Assembly (NCBI GenBank): GCA_022457065.1
Contig: JAJGBQ010000006.1
Location: 558,001 to 622,000, forward strand
Reading direction: 5' to 3'
Origin: Curvularia sp. ZM96
Lineage: Eukaryota; Ascomycota; Dothideomycetes; Pleosporales; Pleosporaceae
Length of the DNA: 64,000 nucleotides
In this document: piece by piece, positions 33,830 through 45,113 of the stretch
Layout: each line of letters opens with the position of its first letter
How positions within the stretch are numbered: the stretch's first letter is position 1
Made by a program: the position numbers and the translations under genes
Notes under the pieces: model-generated
What the model saw: the letters and a program-made list of their open reading frames with translations, nothing else
The model's database searches: none
Told to the model about the DNA's origin: nothing

Positions 33830-35800
33830 GTTGATTTACTGTAGAGATGCGATCAAGAAAACGAATGGTGCGAGAGTTCTCACAGCGCAGCGGCAACACA
33901 GGATTATATATTTCGATACCCATCTTTGAGTCATTGTAGATTCCACACAAGTCACGCCTAGTTCGAGTTTTTTTTTTCTTCTTCTTTGGTTTCGTCCATG
34001 AGGCCATTTAGTCAACAGAGCGGGAAAGATTCGGTTTTGGGGTGATCGCTCAGCAAAGCAAGACACAAACCCCGGGCGGTCGCCGATGATCCGGATGGCG
34101 ACAAAACGCCCTGTTCCAACGCCCAACTAGTTACGATTAGGAATGCTTGCGCCGCAGAATGACGTTTTCCATAGCTCCATTAAGTGTCGTTTCTTACTTG
34201 AAGTTGGGAGTAATATGTGTTTGTACGGAGGCGGCTGTTCCGGAGGATTGCTGACGAGATGTTTTACAGGGCACGATTAAAGCCCGAAAGTCGGGGATTC
34301 AGCAGCACAAAAACCAGAATTGGAAACCCGGAACCTGCACTTCTAAAACCTGAATAAACCACGACCCATTATTCAGTAAAAGAATATTCCTCATACTATT
34401 ATACGATCCGCTTAATCAACTCAAAAAGAAGATACATAGTGTCCTTAAATAGGTACAGCTATGTTGCCGATGCAACTATCTGTAGCCGTGTAGCATGCTT
34501 CCTGTGATGGGCGACTGTCTATATCTATATTTGGCCTACATCTCTAAGCCTATGTTTCTACTGCTAATGTGACCAAAAGAAAACTGCATACACAACGTGG
34601 TGTTAGTCTTCGAACTCTCGGTTTTCCAGATTTAGTGCTCGGGGTTTCGGGGTCTAAACACCAGAATTTTGCTCTCTGGATTTCGTAAGTCTTCGACACC
34701 ATATATGACATCTTGGATTCTCAAATGCATGTTTCCTAACCTTACAGCTTTATTCTTTTGTGTTAACATGAAATTTCTTGTTGGGTATTTCAGATTTCAT
34801 GGATCTCGATTCTACCCTTCGTTGGTAAGGCATGGTTAACACCCACGTAAGACACGCAGCACTTTGCTTACCGTGCGACGAAGACCACATGGCACCCTTA
34901 CCTAGTAGCGTCATTATTGACGGCATGCATTCATGCCGCAGTATCCGAATATCTCGGAAGCGCAGGCGCTGCACCGACAGTAACGGGGCAAAGGATGCAG
35001 TTGCGTTTCTACTCAACGTACATAATGATCGCACATTCTGAGCGACCATAGGTGGACTTAGTAAAAGCGCGACCATGCCAAGGCGCCCTCGTATTATATT
35101 AAGAAAACTCCGATATGTCTTACGAGCATGTACTCGGAAGCCAAGAGCCAAGAGGATCGTGACGGGCACGCGAGTCCTGTAAAACACCAGTGAAGATCGA
35201 TGCTATTGGAATGATCGGACCTGTATCAGCCTCTAAAACCCCTTTTGACCGATACCAACCCGTTTTCAGAAGTGCTTCACTTGCATGCGCCACTCACAAA
35301 CTCTGGGTATTGCTCGCTAACGGCACTTTAGATGAGGATGTCAGGGAATATAGATTGCCCCCACTGGAAAACCTGGCTCACCCACTGCCGCCGTACGCCA
35401 CAACGACAATCTCGAGGGTGGTATAATATCACATCAATATAGGATTCTCCACCTCATGTCACGTTTGCTACTACTAAACATCTTGGAAGCTAGGCAATGT
35501 TCGTTACACTTGCTTGGACTGCTGCGAGTTGTCTGTAGGATTTGTGACTATACCCAACCATTGCTACAACTCGGTCGCTACGGGCTTATAGTCATATAAC
35601 AGCACTATAGGGATGACACCTTACCTCGAACAGTCCGGAGACTTACTCCGTGTTGTTTCCAGGGTGCGTCTAAGGATTTTGAACAGTATAGAGAATGTTG
35701 CAAATGCATATAAGAGGTATTAGAAGCGCACTCAAACTATATTCAAAGCCAAAAAATCCAACAGGAATCCCTACAACAGCCGTTTTGAATTTATTTCAGC
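33830..35800. other. 2-kb gene-poor, AT-rich stretch
   Basis: No convincing gene. The longest frames (34750-35187 minus, 35190-35426 plus) lack recognisable motifs and good starts. AT-rich blocks lie around 34350-34760 and 35440-35760. This may include mutated repeat remnants, but I see no terminal repeats. The last 100 nt hold the AA9 promoter. Confidence 0.4.
35706..35713 (+). promoter_or_regulatory. TATA-like element upstream of AA9 gene
   Basis: A CATATAAG sequence lies roughly 90 nt before the ATG at 35801, a spacing compatible with a TATA box in a regulated secreted enzyme gene. Confidence 0.35.
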
Positions 35801-36682
35801 ATGTATGGACCAGTTTTACTTCTTGGCGCTGTCGCCGTCCTCCTTGACACCGTATCCGCCCACGGCTTCGTCAAGAACGTCAACATCAGGGGAGTATCGA
35901 CCAAAGGCTCAGATCCAGTGTGGTTCTACTCCTCCAAAGAAAACCGTCCTCAGACAGCAGGCTGGGACTCACTGAACCAAGATCTCGGTTTTGTGGAGCC
36001 AAATAATGTGGGAACCGCAGATGTCAACTGCCATAAGAGCGCAACTGCAGGAAAACTGTACGCCAACGCTAACGCTGGAGACACCATCGAGTTTGAATGG
36101 AACACCTGGCCCGATAGCCACAAGGGACCCATCATCAACTACATTGCTCCTTGCAACGGTACTTACCCACTGCCCTTTACCTCATCCCAGTATGAGTTTC
36201 GGCTAACTTGCTATTTCCCAGGTGACTGCTCAACACTGAGCCCAAGCTCCCTTCGCTGGTCCAAATTCTCGCAAGAAGCGATTGTCAGTCCAGGAGTCTG
36301 GGTCACCGATAACATGATCAAGAACAACTTCAAGACTTCTACCAAGCTGCCCGCTAAACTCGCCGCTGGCAACTATGTCATTCGCCATGAGATTATTGCT
36401 CTTCACGGTGGCTCAAGTCCCAACGGAGCTCAATTGTACCCGCAGTGTAAGTTTCTCAGTCTTTGATGGAAAGGAAGATTGAACGTGGTATGGTGTAGAT
36501 ACTGACATGTTGCCGCAGGCATAAACATCAAGGTTGGAAACGGCGGCTCCGTTGCCCCAACTAACGGCATTCCCGGTACTAGCTTGTACACGAGGGATGC
36601 ACCCGGTATCTTGTTCAACATCTACACAAACCCTACCTCTTACCCCTTCCCTGGTCCGGCTCTGTGGACTGCTGCCAACTGA
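35801..36682 (+). CDS. AA9 lytic polysaccharide monooxygenase (former GH61)
   Basis: Exons 35801-36158, 36222-36446 and 36519-36682 encode 248 aa. A signal peptide ends at DTVSA, so the mature protein begins with His (HGFVKNV), the N-terminal copper ligand of the histidine brace. The second ligand is probably His of DSHKGPIINYIAPCNG, and the HEIIALHGG region precedes the C-terminal part. NGAQLYPQC spans the second splice; INIKVGNGG and TNPTSYPFPGPALW close the catalytic domain. There is no cellulose-binding module or linker. The enzyme oxidatively cleaves cellulose or related glucans outside the cell, using copper. The first intron is 63 nt and stop-free, so read-through would insert 21 residues. 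Confidence 0.93.
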
Positions 36683-37107
36683 AGAGGCTGGTGTAGGTCA
36701 GCAGTGAGATGAGGCGATCAGGCGGATGTTATCTGGTTGTTGAGAAATGGCAGGTGTTGCTCTTGAAGAGATTGATCTTCTCTGTATATATTTCACTCCT
36801 TTTGTCGTTATGACAACTGTGTCAAACAATGTCTCTCGTTCTTGCCTTCCGTCACATTACAAACAGTAGTTCATGTTCAATGTGAAATATGATCTCAATG
36901 CTAAATATAGATTCATAAGTAGGAGCATGCGGGTTCCATGCAAGATTTGAATTTGATCTGTAGAGGCTTCTGGTGAATACTCTTCTTCCGTATGAATTTA
37001 GACCATAGAATATATCGTTGAATTTCTGCTTCCAATCGCGTAGTCCACAAGCGTGATCATACACCTGATTATGAACTAAGGGATCATACGCTATACTGTA
37101 CAGTGAC
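36683..37107. other. Convergent intergenic region
   Basis: About 425 nt between the AA9 and GEP4 genes, holding both 3' flanks. Nothing else is recognised. Confidence 0.4.
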
Positions 37108-37895
37108 TTACTCGAACTGATTCTTACTTGGATCAGGTGCACTATACCCCCTCCTGAACAAAAAGCTCTGCAACCTGTCCTCCATCCTGGCAAACTGTCA
37201 CTTGAGTTAGCCCCTTATCCAAAACCAAGGGGACAATATGAAAAAGGGAATCTTACAAATCCCCGTCCTTGCACCCCATCCCTAACCCAGACCCCATACC
37301 CACCCATCAAATTCGCCATCATAACATCCGTACTCAGCCGATCTCCCACAACAGCAATATGCTCCGGCCTCGTAACCCCAGTCTCAGGATGCTGGGCAAA
37401 ATACGCCATGACATCTTCCTTGCAGCCCGGCTTCTTGGTCGAGTGCCGCAGCACAGCAACACCCGTGTTGGCTTCTAAGATTGCTGCTTCGGCGCCCTTG
37501 GGATCCGACGATGTCCCGGCTGTGTTAGATACAATGAGGAGTTTTGGGCCCGGGTAGGCAGATCGGAGACGTGCAAAGTGCTCCTTTTGGGGGAGAGAAG
37601 GAAGAAGTCATGTGAGTAAAAGGCTTTTTATATATACGAATAGCCCTATCTTTGAGTAGGAGGGTTTACTTACATGGTACGGTTCATATATCTCGTTAGT
37701 GTGTGGAACGGCAAAGCAATTGTCTTTGTCTAGCACTACGGCGCGGATGTCGACTTCTTTCTCGCCATTTTTCCGAGGGAAGGCTTTGGAGAGTGGAATG
37801 GGCAACTGGTTGAATGTTGAGACTGTGTGTTGGGGCAGACACAGAGTAGGGTCTCGAAGGAGCCGAAAGATGTTTAAGGTACCGGAGATATTCAT
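37108..37895 (-). CDS. Mitochondrial phosphatidylglycerophosphatase Gep4-like (HAD superfamily)
   Basis: Exons 37895-37674, 37583-37257 and 37194-37108 give 211 aa. The start MNISGTLNIFRLLRDPTLCL leads to VSTFNQLPIPLSKAF and the HAD motif I VVLDKDNCFAVP (DKDN, DxDx type). Motif II is LLIVSNTAGTSSDP. HSTKKPGCKEDVMAYF carries the conserved lysine, and HIAVVGDRLSTDVMMANLMGGYGVWV is the GDRxxTD motif IV. The last small exon adds a basic tail, RLQSFLFRRGYSAPDPS. Gep4 dephosphorylates phosphatidylglycerophosphate in the mitochondrial matrix, on the route to cardiolipin. The 29-codon last exon was found from frame and splice signals. Confidence 0.9.
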
Positions 37896-38188
37896 GATAG
37901 CATTATCGGGTGCGTTTGAGATGCGGAGGGTGATGTATGATAGGGCAAGGCGCGCTTTGGTAAGCCTCGAGAGATGCGCGTTCCGAATGTTCCGAGTGGT
38001 TCCGATCACTCAGCGAAGTTTATTTATTCTGAACATCGTGTCGTCAAAGCAGTATGTGGTATGGGATTTCAAGCTTAGAAACGGGTTCAGACTCTCGTGC
38101 AACTGAAACATTGAATTTTCAACATCCGCAAAATTGTTTGAATCACACCCTACGCTATTCAACCAAGTATCCTTCATAAACTCATGAC

Positions 38189-38569
38189 CTACCTCCAATC
38201 GATTGGTTTGAGTGGGGGCGTAATTGGAGGAGGCTTTGGAATGACGAAACAGCTCACAGACTTGTGACCTCCTCCGTTCCAATTGGAGGCGCACTTGTTC
38301 TGGCCATAGCTCACTTTCCACGTCTTTCCCTTGCAGTTTCTCTGGTCGTAGAAGGTGCATTCACACTTTTTAGTACCTCCGAATTCGCAATCAGCTATGT
38401 TGGCGCTATGTTGATTGCTGTACTCGTAGTTGTAACATTGTCCAGCGGGTTGCGGATGAAACTCGACGAGGTAGTTGGAGCAGCCACCATCGCTGTAATA
38501 TTGGACTTTGACAGCTGATGCCATGCTGGCAATGGTTGCAAGGACGGAGAAGGTGGTAGTGAAATGCAT
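38189..38569 (-). CDS. Small secreted cysteine-rich protein, effector-like candidate (126 aa)
   Basis: A single exon from the ATG at 38569. The signal peptide is MHFTTTFSVLATIASMASA. The mature part has eight cysteines within about 90 residues, an even number suitable for four disulfides, in spacing like YYSDGGCSNY ... CECTFYDQRNCKGKTW ... SVSCF. Short repeated aromatic-Gly-Cys patterns hint at a beta-sandwich of crystallin type, but that is a guess. The tail is proline-rich (PKPPPITPPLKP). No catalytic motif. Size, signal peptide and cysteine content fit the operational definition of a fungal candidate effector or antimicrobial-type secreted protein; no homolog is recognised and no role is proven. 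Confidence 0.75.
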   Translation of the reverse strand: MHFTTTFSVLATIASMASAVKVQYYSDGGCSNYLVEFHPQPAGQCYNYEYSNQHSANIADCEFGGTKKCECTFYDQRNCKGKTWKVSYGQNKCASNWNGGGHKSVSCFVIPKPPPITPPLKPIDWR

Positions 38570-39855
38570 CTTGAACAAGCGATGATACGCGAATCTGAGA
38601 TCTGGAGAACTGACTGTTGTGGCTTGAATGCCGCGCTGTTTTTCATGTTTGAGTAGAGCAAGCCGACTTATATAGTTCTCTAAAGAGGTACACAGCGATC
38701 TAGACATTGTTGAAGTTGTGAAAATGGGGAGCCTAAGGCGGGAAGCGCATATGGACCGAATAGGCGTGGAAACATGTTGCTAAAAGACGAAAGTGTAGCA
38801 GTGTTCCTTCGTAAGACTTACTAACCCCTGTCTTCATTTATTGAACGAGTTGTTTTGACCGTGCGTTGCAGACAGTTTGGGGCCTTGCAGCGTTAGGTGT
38901 AACCACACGCAAGTGCGAGATAGTTGTGTACAGTAGCGCCATGAACAGTCAGCCTCTGTTTGAAGCTCCGATCCTACTAACATAGTGAGTATGCTACGTA
39001 TTTTTAGAGTTGTGCATTGCGCCGAGCGGAAGGATCGGGTTGTAGACGCGCCGAGAACTGTCATGCGGCGGTTAACAAGACCCCCAATCAGTTCATGTCC
39101 GGATGCCAAGCCGATAAAATGCGCTTTACATGCCACGGACATTCATACGTTTGACTTATCTACTAATAATGGTAACCGAGCAATAGCTAGGCCAGCGTCG
39201 TATCTGTATATAGCAGTCCGAAAGGATGTTGCAATGAAGCATCATATACTAAAATCGACTATCTCTTCCAGTCTTAGCCTAAACGACGTCCCTGTTAGGT
39301 AGTCTTGCCTAGGTGGCGCGCCTGTAAATATCGAGCTGGAAGTTGTTGCGTTGGCATCTGGAACCTTGTGCGACATCGACTACCTAGCTATCAGTCAACC
39401 ATACCAATAATGTATTCTGGGAAATGACCACTGTCACAGCATATCTAGTCAAGTAACATGGCAATTCACTCACTCCCGATGACCACTATTGTCATATTGG
39501 GAGAGACGTGTATCAATATGAACCGCTTCCTAGAATGTGCAGGACCGCTAACAGAGCGGAAGTAAATTTAAGATGACAGCATTGACTAAAAGCGAGACCT
39601 GGAGATGGCCATATATTTGTTTCATCTGCTGGCCTTTGAACTATTTTGTTACTGAATAGATGTAGCCTAAAAGCTGTCGAATGCATGTCAAATTGCGCTG
39701 CAGTTGGTTGTATCTTAAGGAGTCGAGGTTGCACAGCGAGGCTTGCGCCGCCAAATTTTCGTGGCCATGTTTGCTTTCCAGACCAACATTGGCCTGTTAC
39801 CTACCACAATTTCAAACCTCACTGTACCCCTTTGCATCCCCAAAATATCTTCAAG
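38570..39855. other. 1.3-kb divergent intergenic region
   Basis: This lies between the cysteine-rich protein gene (minus) and translin (plus). Open frames of about 100 codons on both strands near 38830-39300 overlap and lack motifs. Apart from the TATA box above, nothing is recognised. Confidence 0.4.
38668..38675 (-). promoter_or_regulatory. TATA box of the cysteine-rich protein gene
   Basis: On the minus strand TATATAAG lies about 100 nt upstream of the ATG at 38569, a canonical TATA element at plausible spacing. It points to regulated expression. Confidence 0.45.
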
Positions 39856-40888
39856 ATGGCAGCGCAATCGGGCATGGTCAATCCGGCCGTCTTTCAGGAC
39901 CTCCAAGCGCGCATCGATGAGGATTCCGCTGTTAGGGATGTAAGTAACGGCGGTCGACGGAGCTGCACGTGACGGCGTACTCACAACGCGACAGGAGCTG
40001 CGCGACATCATCCAGGAGCTTGAGAAGCACAGTGAGTGTATTTAACATAGTTCAAGACAACTGCTAAATTTCCTTCAGATCGCAATGTTTCTTTCGTGCT
40101 GTCCAGGGCACATTCCACACCCGTCAGCGACCGTAAGTCGCAGCACTCAGGGCTCTGTATATGTTAGCTGATTATGAGACAGTTTCCGAGGTTTTGAAAG
40201 CTGCCCAAGAGCCCATTGACAATGTAATTGAAACTGTTTCCAAGCTCTCGCAAGCTGCGTCGAAGATGCCATACTACAAGTTCAACAACATGTGGAGCCG
40301 TCAGATGCAAGGCGCCGTAGGTCCATTACTCACGCAATGCTCAGCTCTTACCTCTGACAAAGTAACAGTGCGAGAGCATCTTATTCTGGGGCTGGCTTGG
40401 CGGCTACAAATACGAGGGCGGTGCGGTGCAATGCGGAAGATTGTTGACCATTGAGGAGCTCGGCGAAATCTTCAAGAGTACGCTCAAAAAGCAGTACTCA
40501 GTATAGTCCACTGACATCAAACAGTCCCTGTCAACCTCAAGGATCGTGACGAATTCCATCTCTCGCTTGAAGAGTACTTGCATTCTCTCATGACGCTTGT
40601 CGAAGAGCTGGTATGTTACCTCGCACGTCCGGCAGACCAGACAGGAGCCTGTACTAATTCTGGTAGACACGCCTTGCGCGTAATGCAGTTACTCTGGGCG
40701 ATTACGAGCGTCCGCTACTCATCAACCAGTTTGTCAAGGATCTACATGCTGGATTCCAGATCCTCAACCTCAAGAACGACAGTCTGCGCCGCCGTAGCGA
40801 TGGTCTAAAGTATCGCGTCAAGGATGTCGAGGATGTAGTTTACGACCTGTCATTGAGAAACTTGGTCCCGAAGAAGGGAGAGCAGTAG
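39856..40888 (+). CDS. Translin
   Basis: Seven exons, 39856-39939, 39995-40031, 40079-40132, 40183-40316, 40369-40477, 40525-40610 and 40667-40888, join in frame to 241 aa; vertebrate translin has 228. Recognisable parts are FQDLQARIDEDSAVRDELRDII, RNVSFVLSRAHSTP, PYYKFNNMWSRQMQ, SILFWGWLGGYKYEGG, and the strongly conserved VTLGDYERPLLINQFVKDLH with DSLRRRSDGLKYRVKDVEDV. Translin is an all-helical protein that forms an octameric ring and binds RNA or DNA; with TRAX it degrades small RNA strands and tRNA fragments in several fungi and animals. No TRAX gene is in the window. In intron 3 the 50-nt version was chosen because it has a CTGAT branch site. Confidence 0.9.
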
Positions 40889-41316
40889 AAGAATACTGAG
40901 ATGCTTTGAAAGCAATGCTGCAAGGAACGGGTTTATCTGACAGTTCACACAAAAGTTCCAAACACGGCCGCCACTGATAAGTTATAAATCTATGAGATAG
41001 TCATGTATCTGAATCAAGAGCCTGAAGCCGTGAAATTACAACACATACGTCCATTCTCATCTCGTCCGAGCCATGGGGGTGCTCGAAGAGGAGGTCATTG
41101 GTTGTCCAATCAGCGCGCGGCACTACGAGCGTCATCTCGAAACTTTCCGCTCCGCGATCTCCTACAACAACCCCAACAAACAACTACCTAGCCGGCCAGG
41201 TGCCTTTCACACTCATTTGGAAGGCCACTTTAAAACGGCTTACCTTCAATTGACGCCTCTTTACCTACTTCTGACCCGCGCTCTGCCCATTCGATCCTAC
41301 CTGTTTAATTCCAACC
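40889..41316. other. Intergenic region
   Basis: About 430 nt between translin and the PIG-F-like gene. No gene is recognised; it probably contains a 3' UTR and a promoter. Confidence 0.4.
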
Positions 41317-42209
41317 ATGGCCAGCACAACGGTTATCAATGCCAACGCGACAGCGAAGCCACAGCCAACTGAAGCCGCGCCAATCGAGCCCTTGAGGAAC
41401 GACACAGCGCGTCTGTACACGCACATCCATCCCATACTCGTCCTCTCCGTCTACGCGTTCAAGTTCCCCGCTCTCGTCGCCGACCCCGTGTCGACGCTGC
41501 TCAGTACCCTTGCGCCGCTCGCCGTGCTACAGATAGCCTTTGTGGCCGTATGTCTTCCACCGACGGGCGGAACGCCTTCTATGCGGAAACAGAAACCGGG
41601 TGAGAAGAAGGCAAAGGCGCCGAACAAGCTGGAACAAGGGGTCAACTCGACGATTGTTGTACGTGTCTTATACCACCCAAGGCTTGCTGCAAGTATGCTT
41701 TTAGAGCATCCAAAGCTAACTTGATTTTAAGCCTGCTTTCCTATCGCTCCTCCTAACCGCTCTCGCTGCGACGCCGCTCCTCACAGCGATTCTCGTTCTC
41801 TTTGGCGCACCCGTGTCCACGCACCATGCCCATACCCTGTTGTGTGGTGCTCACGTAGCGCTTCTGAGCACCCTGCCCCTGATCTATGTACACGGTGTCG
41901 ATGGCGATACATGGAGGCAGATTGTTGCGCTACTCCTTCCCATGGATGAGGTCTATGGAGGGATGATTGGTACGGTTCTCGGTGCTTGGCTAGGCGCTGT
42001 GCCGATTCCATTGGACTGGTGAGTTCCTGCAAACTAGCTAGAAATTGATACAAGTCGAGTATCTGGAGAAAACACAGCTGACCATGTAAAGGGACCGCGA
42101 GTGGCAGAAGTGGCCAGTTACCATTGTTACGGGCGCGTATATTGGATATGCAGTTGGCAAGCTGCTGGGCGGTACGCTGTTGAAGGGCAAGAAGGTTATG
42201 TTTGACTAG
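41317..42209 (+). CDS. GPI11/PIG-F-like GPI anchor biosynthesis protein
   Basis: Exons 41317-41658, 41732-42018 and 42092-42209 give 248 aa with about six hydrophobic segments. The conserved core is VLFGAPVSTHHAHTLLCG, then LPLIYVHGVDGDTWRQI, and WLGAVPIPLDWDREWQKWPV, which spans the last splice. ITGAYIGYAVGKLLGG-like sequence closes the protein. This is the PIG-F/Gpi11 family, an ER membrane partner needed to add ethanolamine phosphate to the GPI core. Phases 0, 2 and the final stop agree. With PIG-L at 30-31 kb, this is the second GPI-pathway gene in the window; the 10-kb gap argues against functional clustering. Confidence 0.88.
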
Positions 42210-42416
42210 GTGTTCATGGCTGGCGTTGGTTTACTTCTATTACGTTTGAAGTCATTCTTGGATTCGGTTATGCCGTCAAGGTGGTAGGCGATAGAGTAGA
42301 CAAGTCGCGACATGGATCTTCAAACATTAGAAAGATTGGGCATCACCCAAAACACCCGATAGAAACAGCACATCTAGCAAAGTTGTCGCAGAAGATACCG
42401 TGTGCACTTTGCAGCG

Positions 42417-42713
42417 TCATGTGCATGGACGTCTATCGCAGCACGATACCTCAGAACACTTGAACCACTGCCTATACTCATTAGCCGGAACGACCTGATC
42501 AGGCAAAATCCCAACTATTAGTAGCTCAACGATGTCACTCTCCGGCCCCGGAATCCCAAGAATAGTGCCGGATAGTCCAGGCATCAAAAAGACACGAGAC
42601 CGCAATCCGTTATTCCTCTCGGTGCGCATCTCGGAGCCCAGACCGATGTCATACTTGTCCATATGGGTGGCTTGTCCCGGCATATCCCAAAGCGGTAATC
42701 CCGGCGCAAACAT
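42417..42713 (-). CDS. Unassigned 98-codon ORF, possibly the end of an acyltransferase-like gene
   Basis: The ORF starts with ATG (MFAPGLPLWDMPGQ) and has protein-like composition. MDKYDIGLGSEMRTER, followed by RVFLMPGLSGT and SDIVELLIVGILPD, loosely recalls the C-terminal DFGWG region of fungal BAHD/trichothecene-type acyltransferases, where a Asp-Phe-Gly-x-Gly motif precedes a strand and a long helix. The match is by eye only. If real it would be a fragment, because the HxxxD catalytic half is absent from the neighbouring sequence. It may equally be chance. Confidence 0.25.
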   Translation of the reverse strand: MFAPGLPLWDMPGQATHMDKYDIGLGSEMRTERNNGLRSRVFLMPGLSGTILGIPGPESDIVELLIVGILPDQVVPANEYRQWFKCSEVSCCDRRPCT

Positions 42714-43269
42714 CCCCCCAGCTTAAGCCCACGCTTTGCTTGACTTGAACATTTCATGCTGACAACTGAGTGGGCCGGAATTGTGGGGGGAATAGAGTTC
42801 CGATAGTGCGGGCTCTTTTGTATACGGCATGCTAGAGGTCACTTCATGGGTCCTAGGAATTTTGGGGTGGAAAGGCGGCGAGGTGAGCGGGGTTCGGGAG
42901 CTCCGTGGGGGTGGGTGGTAGTGGGAAGCGGGGAAGAGAAGGTTATAAGAGAGAAGGTGTGCCCGGGTGTTTTGAGGGAGTTTCTGGATAAATTACGGTT
43001 GAAACCTTTTCTTGTTCAGATTTTTTGGTTCTAAAGGTCTGAACTTTTCGCTTGGTTTTTTGGTGGACAATTAATTGGGTTGACATCTGGTATATATGTA
43101 AGTATAACGCTGGTGAAGTACGTACGAACGGCAACGTTCTCTCTTCTTTCCCTGAGAGTCGGTGTGATTGGCGGATAATATGATTTTTGGAGTACTGACT
43201 GTACATAACAGATAAATCAGAAGAAACAACGTAAACCCACTCCCGCTGTCACATCCACTCCATTCCGTC
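42714..43269. other. Upstream region of dihydroxyacetone kinase
   Basis: GC-rich and purine-rich DNA to about 42960, then the promoter proper. No gene is recognised. Confidence 0.35.
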
Positions 43270-45113
43270 ATGTCGCGGAAACACTTCTTCCCCAACCCCG
43301 AGGGCGTAGTCCTGCACACGCTGCGCTCGCTCTGCGCGCGAAACAAGCACATGGCACTCGATGAGGCCCATCGCGTAGTTTACAACCTTTCCCACCGACC
43401 AAACGAAGTCACAATCGTGTCAGGAGGCGGTTCGGGCCACGAGCCAGCGTGGTCGGGCTTCGTGGGCGATGGCATGTTGTCTGCAGCTGTGTGCGGAGAC
43501 ATCTTTGCCTCGCCTAGTACAAAGCAGATTATGGCGGGTATGAGGAATGTACCGAGTACAGAGGGCATCATACTTTGTATCACAAACTACACAGGCGACA
43601 TGCTGCATTTTGGTCTGGCGAGGGAAAAGGGCCAGGCCTTAGGATACAAAGTTGATGTTGTTTGCATGGCAGAAGATGCGGCTTTGGGTCGTCAGCAGAG
43701 CGGGAAAGTAGGACGAAGAGGACTGGCGGGTAATCTACTCGTCATCAAGCTCATTGGTGGTGCGTCACTGCAAGGCTGGCCATTTGAGCGGTGTCGAAAG
43801 ATGGGCGAGTTGGGAAACGAGCAGTTGGTTACTATTGGAACAAGTCTCGATCATTGCCATGTTCCAGGACGAGAGGCATTCGAGAGTGTGCAGGACGACG
43901 CTTGTGTAGTGGGCATGGGCATTCACAATGAGCCGGTAAGCAAGATTACTTCTTTCTGCTCCAAAGATGAAAAAGGAACAATACTAATGGAGATCTCTAG
44001 GGTCTGCGGACAATACACCCCATGCCTGGTCCAGAAGATGTTATCAAGGAGATGCTCAAGTATCTCCTTGATCCCTCAGACACAGACCGCGCATTCGTCA
44101 AGTTTAACCCCAACGACAACGTCGTAATGCTCGTCAACAACTTTGGCGGCCTATCGAACCTGGAATTTGATGCCATGGTGAATCTGGCGCTCATTGCATT
44201 AAAACGCGACTGGAACATTGAGCCAACCCGTATCTACGCTGGTGTGCTAGAGACGTCTCTCAACGCCCAAGGTTTCAGCATAACACTGGGCAACATGACC
44301 GGCATGGCCAACTCCATGGGCGTCAAAGTGGAGGAAGTCATTGCATTACTGGATGCCCCAACAAATGCCCCTGCATGGCCAAAGAACGGCTTCAAGCCTG
44401 TCAACATCAACAAGGAGACAGAAGACCTCCGCAACAAAGCCAACGCTGCTTTGAACGAGAAATCCGCCCTTCACAAAGGTCCTGCTACGCCGCCCTCTCT
44501 CATCCCCGCGCTGCGAACAGCCTGCAAAGCCGCCTTAGAAGCCGAGCCTAAGATCACCCAATACGACCTCCAAATGGGCGACGGCGACTGCGGTGAAGCC
44601 GTAGCCGGCGTGTGCAAGAGCATCCTCGCCAACATCGACGCAGTCGAGTCAAACCCACCACCTATCCTCGCCCTCCTCGAAAGCATCGGCGAAAACGTCG
44701 AAGACGTCGGCGGCTCCCTCGGCGCCATCCTGTCTATCCTCGTCACTGCCTTCACCAACGCCCTCGCCACCGCAACACTCTCTAACAACGCCCCCTTGGA
44801 CATTTCCACGCTCGCATCTTCGGCTTCTGCAGCACTGGAGAATCTGAAGAATTACACTAGTGCGAGGGAAGGCGATAGAACGGTTATGGATGTGCTGATC
44901 CCTTTTATAAACACATTGGCTGAGACGAAGGACTTGAGTAAGAGCGTGGAGGTTGCGGAGAAGAAGGCGGATGGAACAAAGGATATGAAGGCGAAGTTTG
45001 GGCGCGCGACATATATTGCAGAGGATGGCAGCGATAGGTCGAAGATTCCGGATCCGGGAGCGTATGCGGCGGGGGTTTGGCTGAGGGGGTTGGAGAAGGG
45101 GTTTTTGGGGTGA
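43270..45113 (+). CDS. Dihydroxyacetone kinase (DhaK-DhaL fusion)
   Basis: Exons 43270-43935 and 44001-45113 give 592 aa, the usual length of fungal Dak1/Dak2. The DhaK half has TIVSGGGSGHEPAWSGFVG, the substrate loop, and TSLDHCHVPG, containing the histidine that binds dihydroxyacetone covalently. HPMPGPEDVIKEML and VMLVNNFGGLSNLE follow. The DhaL half holds YDLQMGDGDCGEAV, whose aspartates chelate Mg-ATP, then VGGSLGAILSILVTAF and GDRTVMDVLIPF. The enzyme phosphorylates dihydroxyacetone (and glyceraldehyde) with ATP in the cytosol, in glycerol use and detoxification. The splice falls just after the conserved HNEP. Confidence 0.95.

Noticed and set aside
33830..35800. Possible transposon relic in AT-rich DNA
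   Set aside because: No terminal repeats, target duplications or transposase-like frames could be seen; AT richness alone is not enough.
30210..42209. A GPI-anchor gene cluster (PIG-L, PIG-F and the GPI-type SOD)
   Set aside because: The genes are separated by about 10 kb and several unrelated housekeeping genes. Co-location of two pathway genes is plausibly chance.
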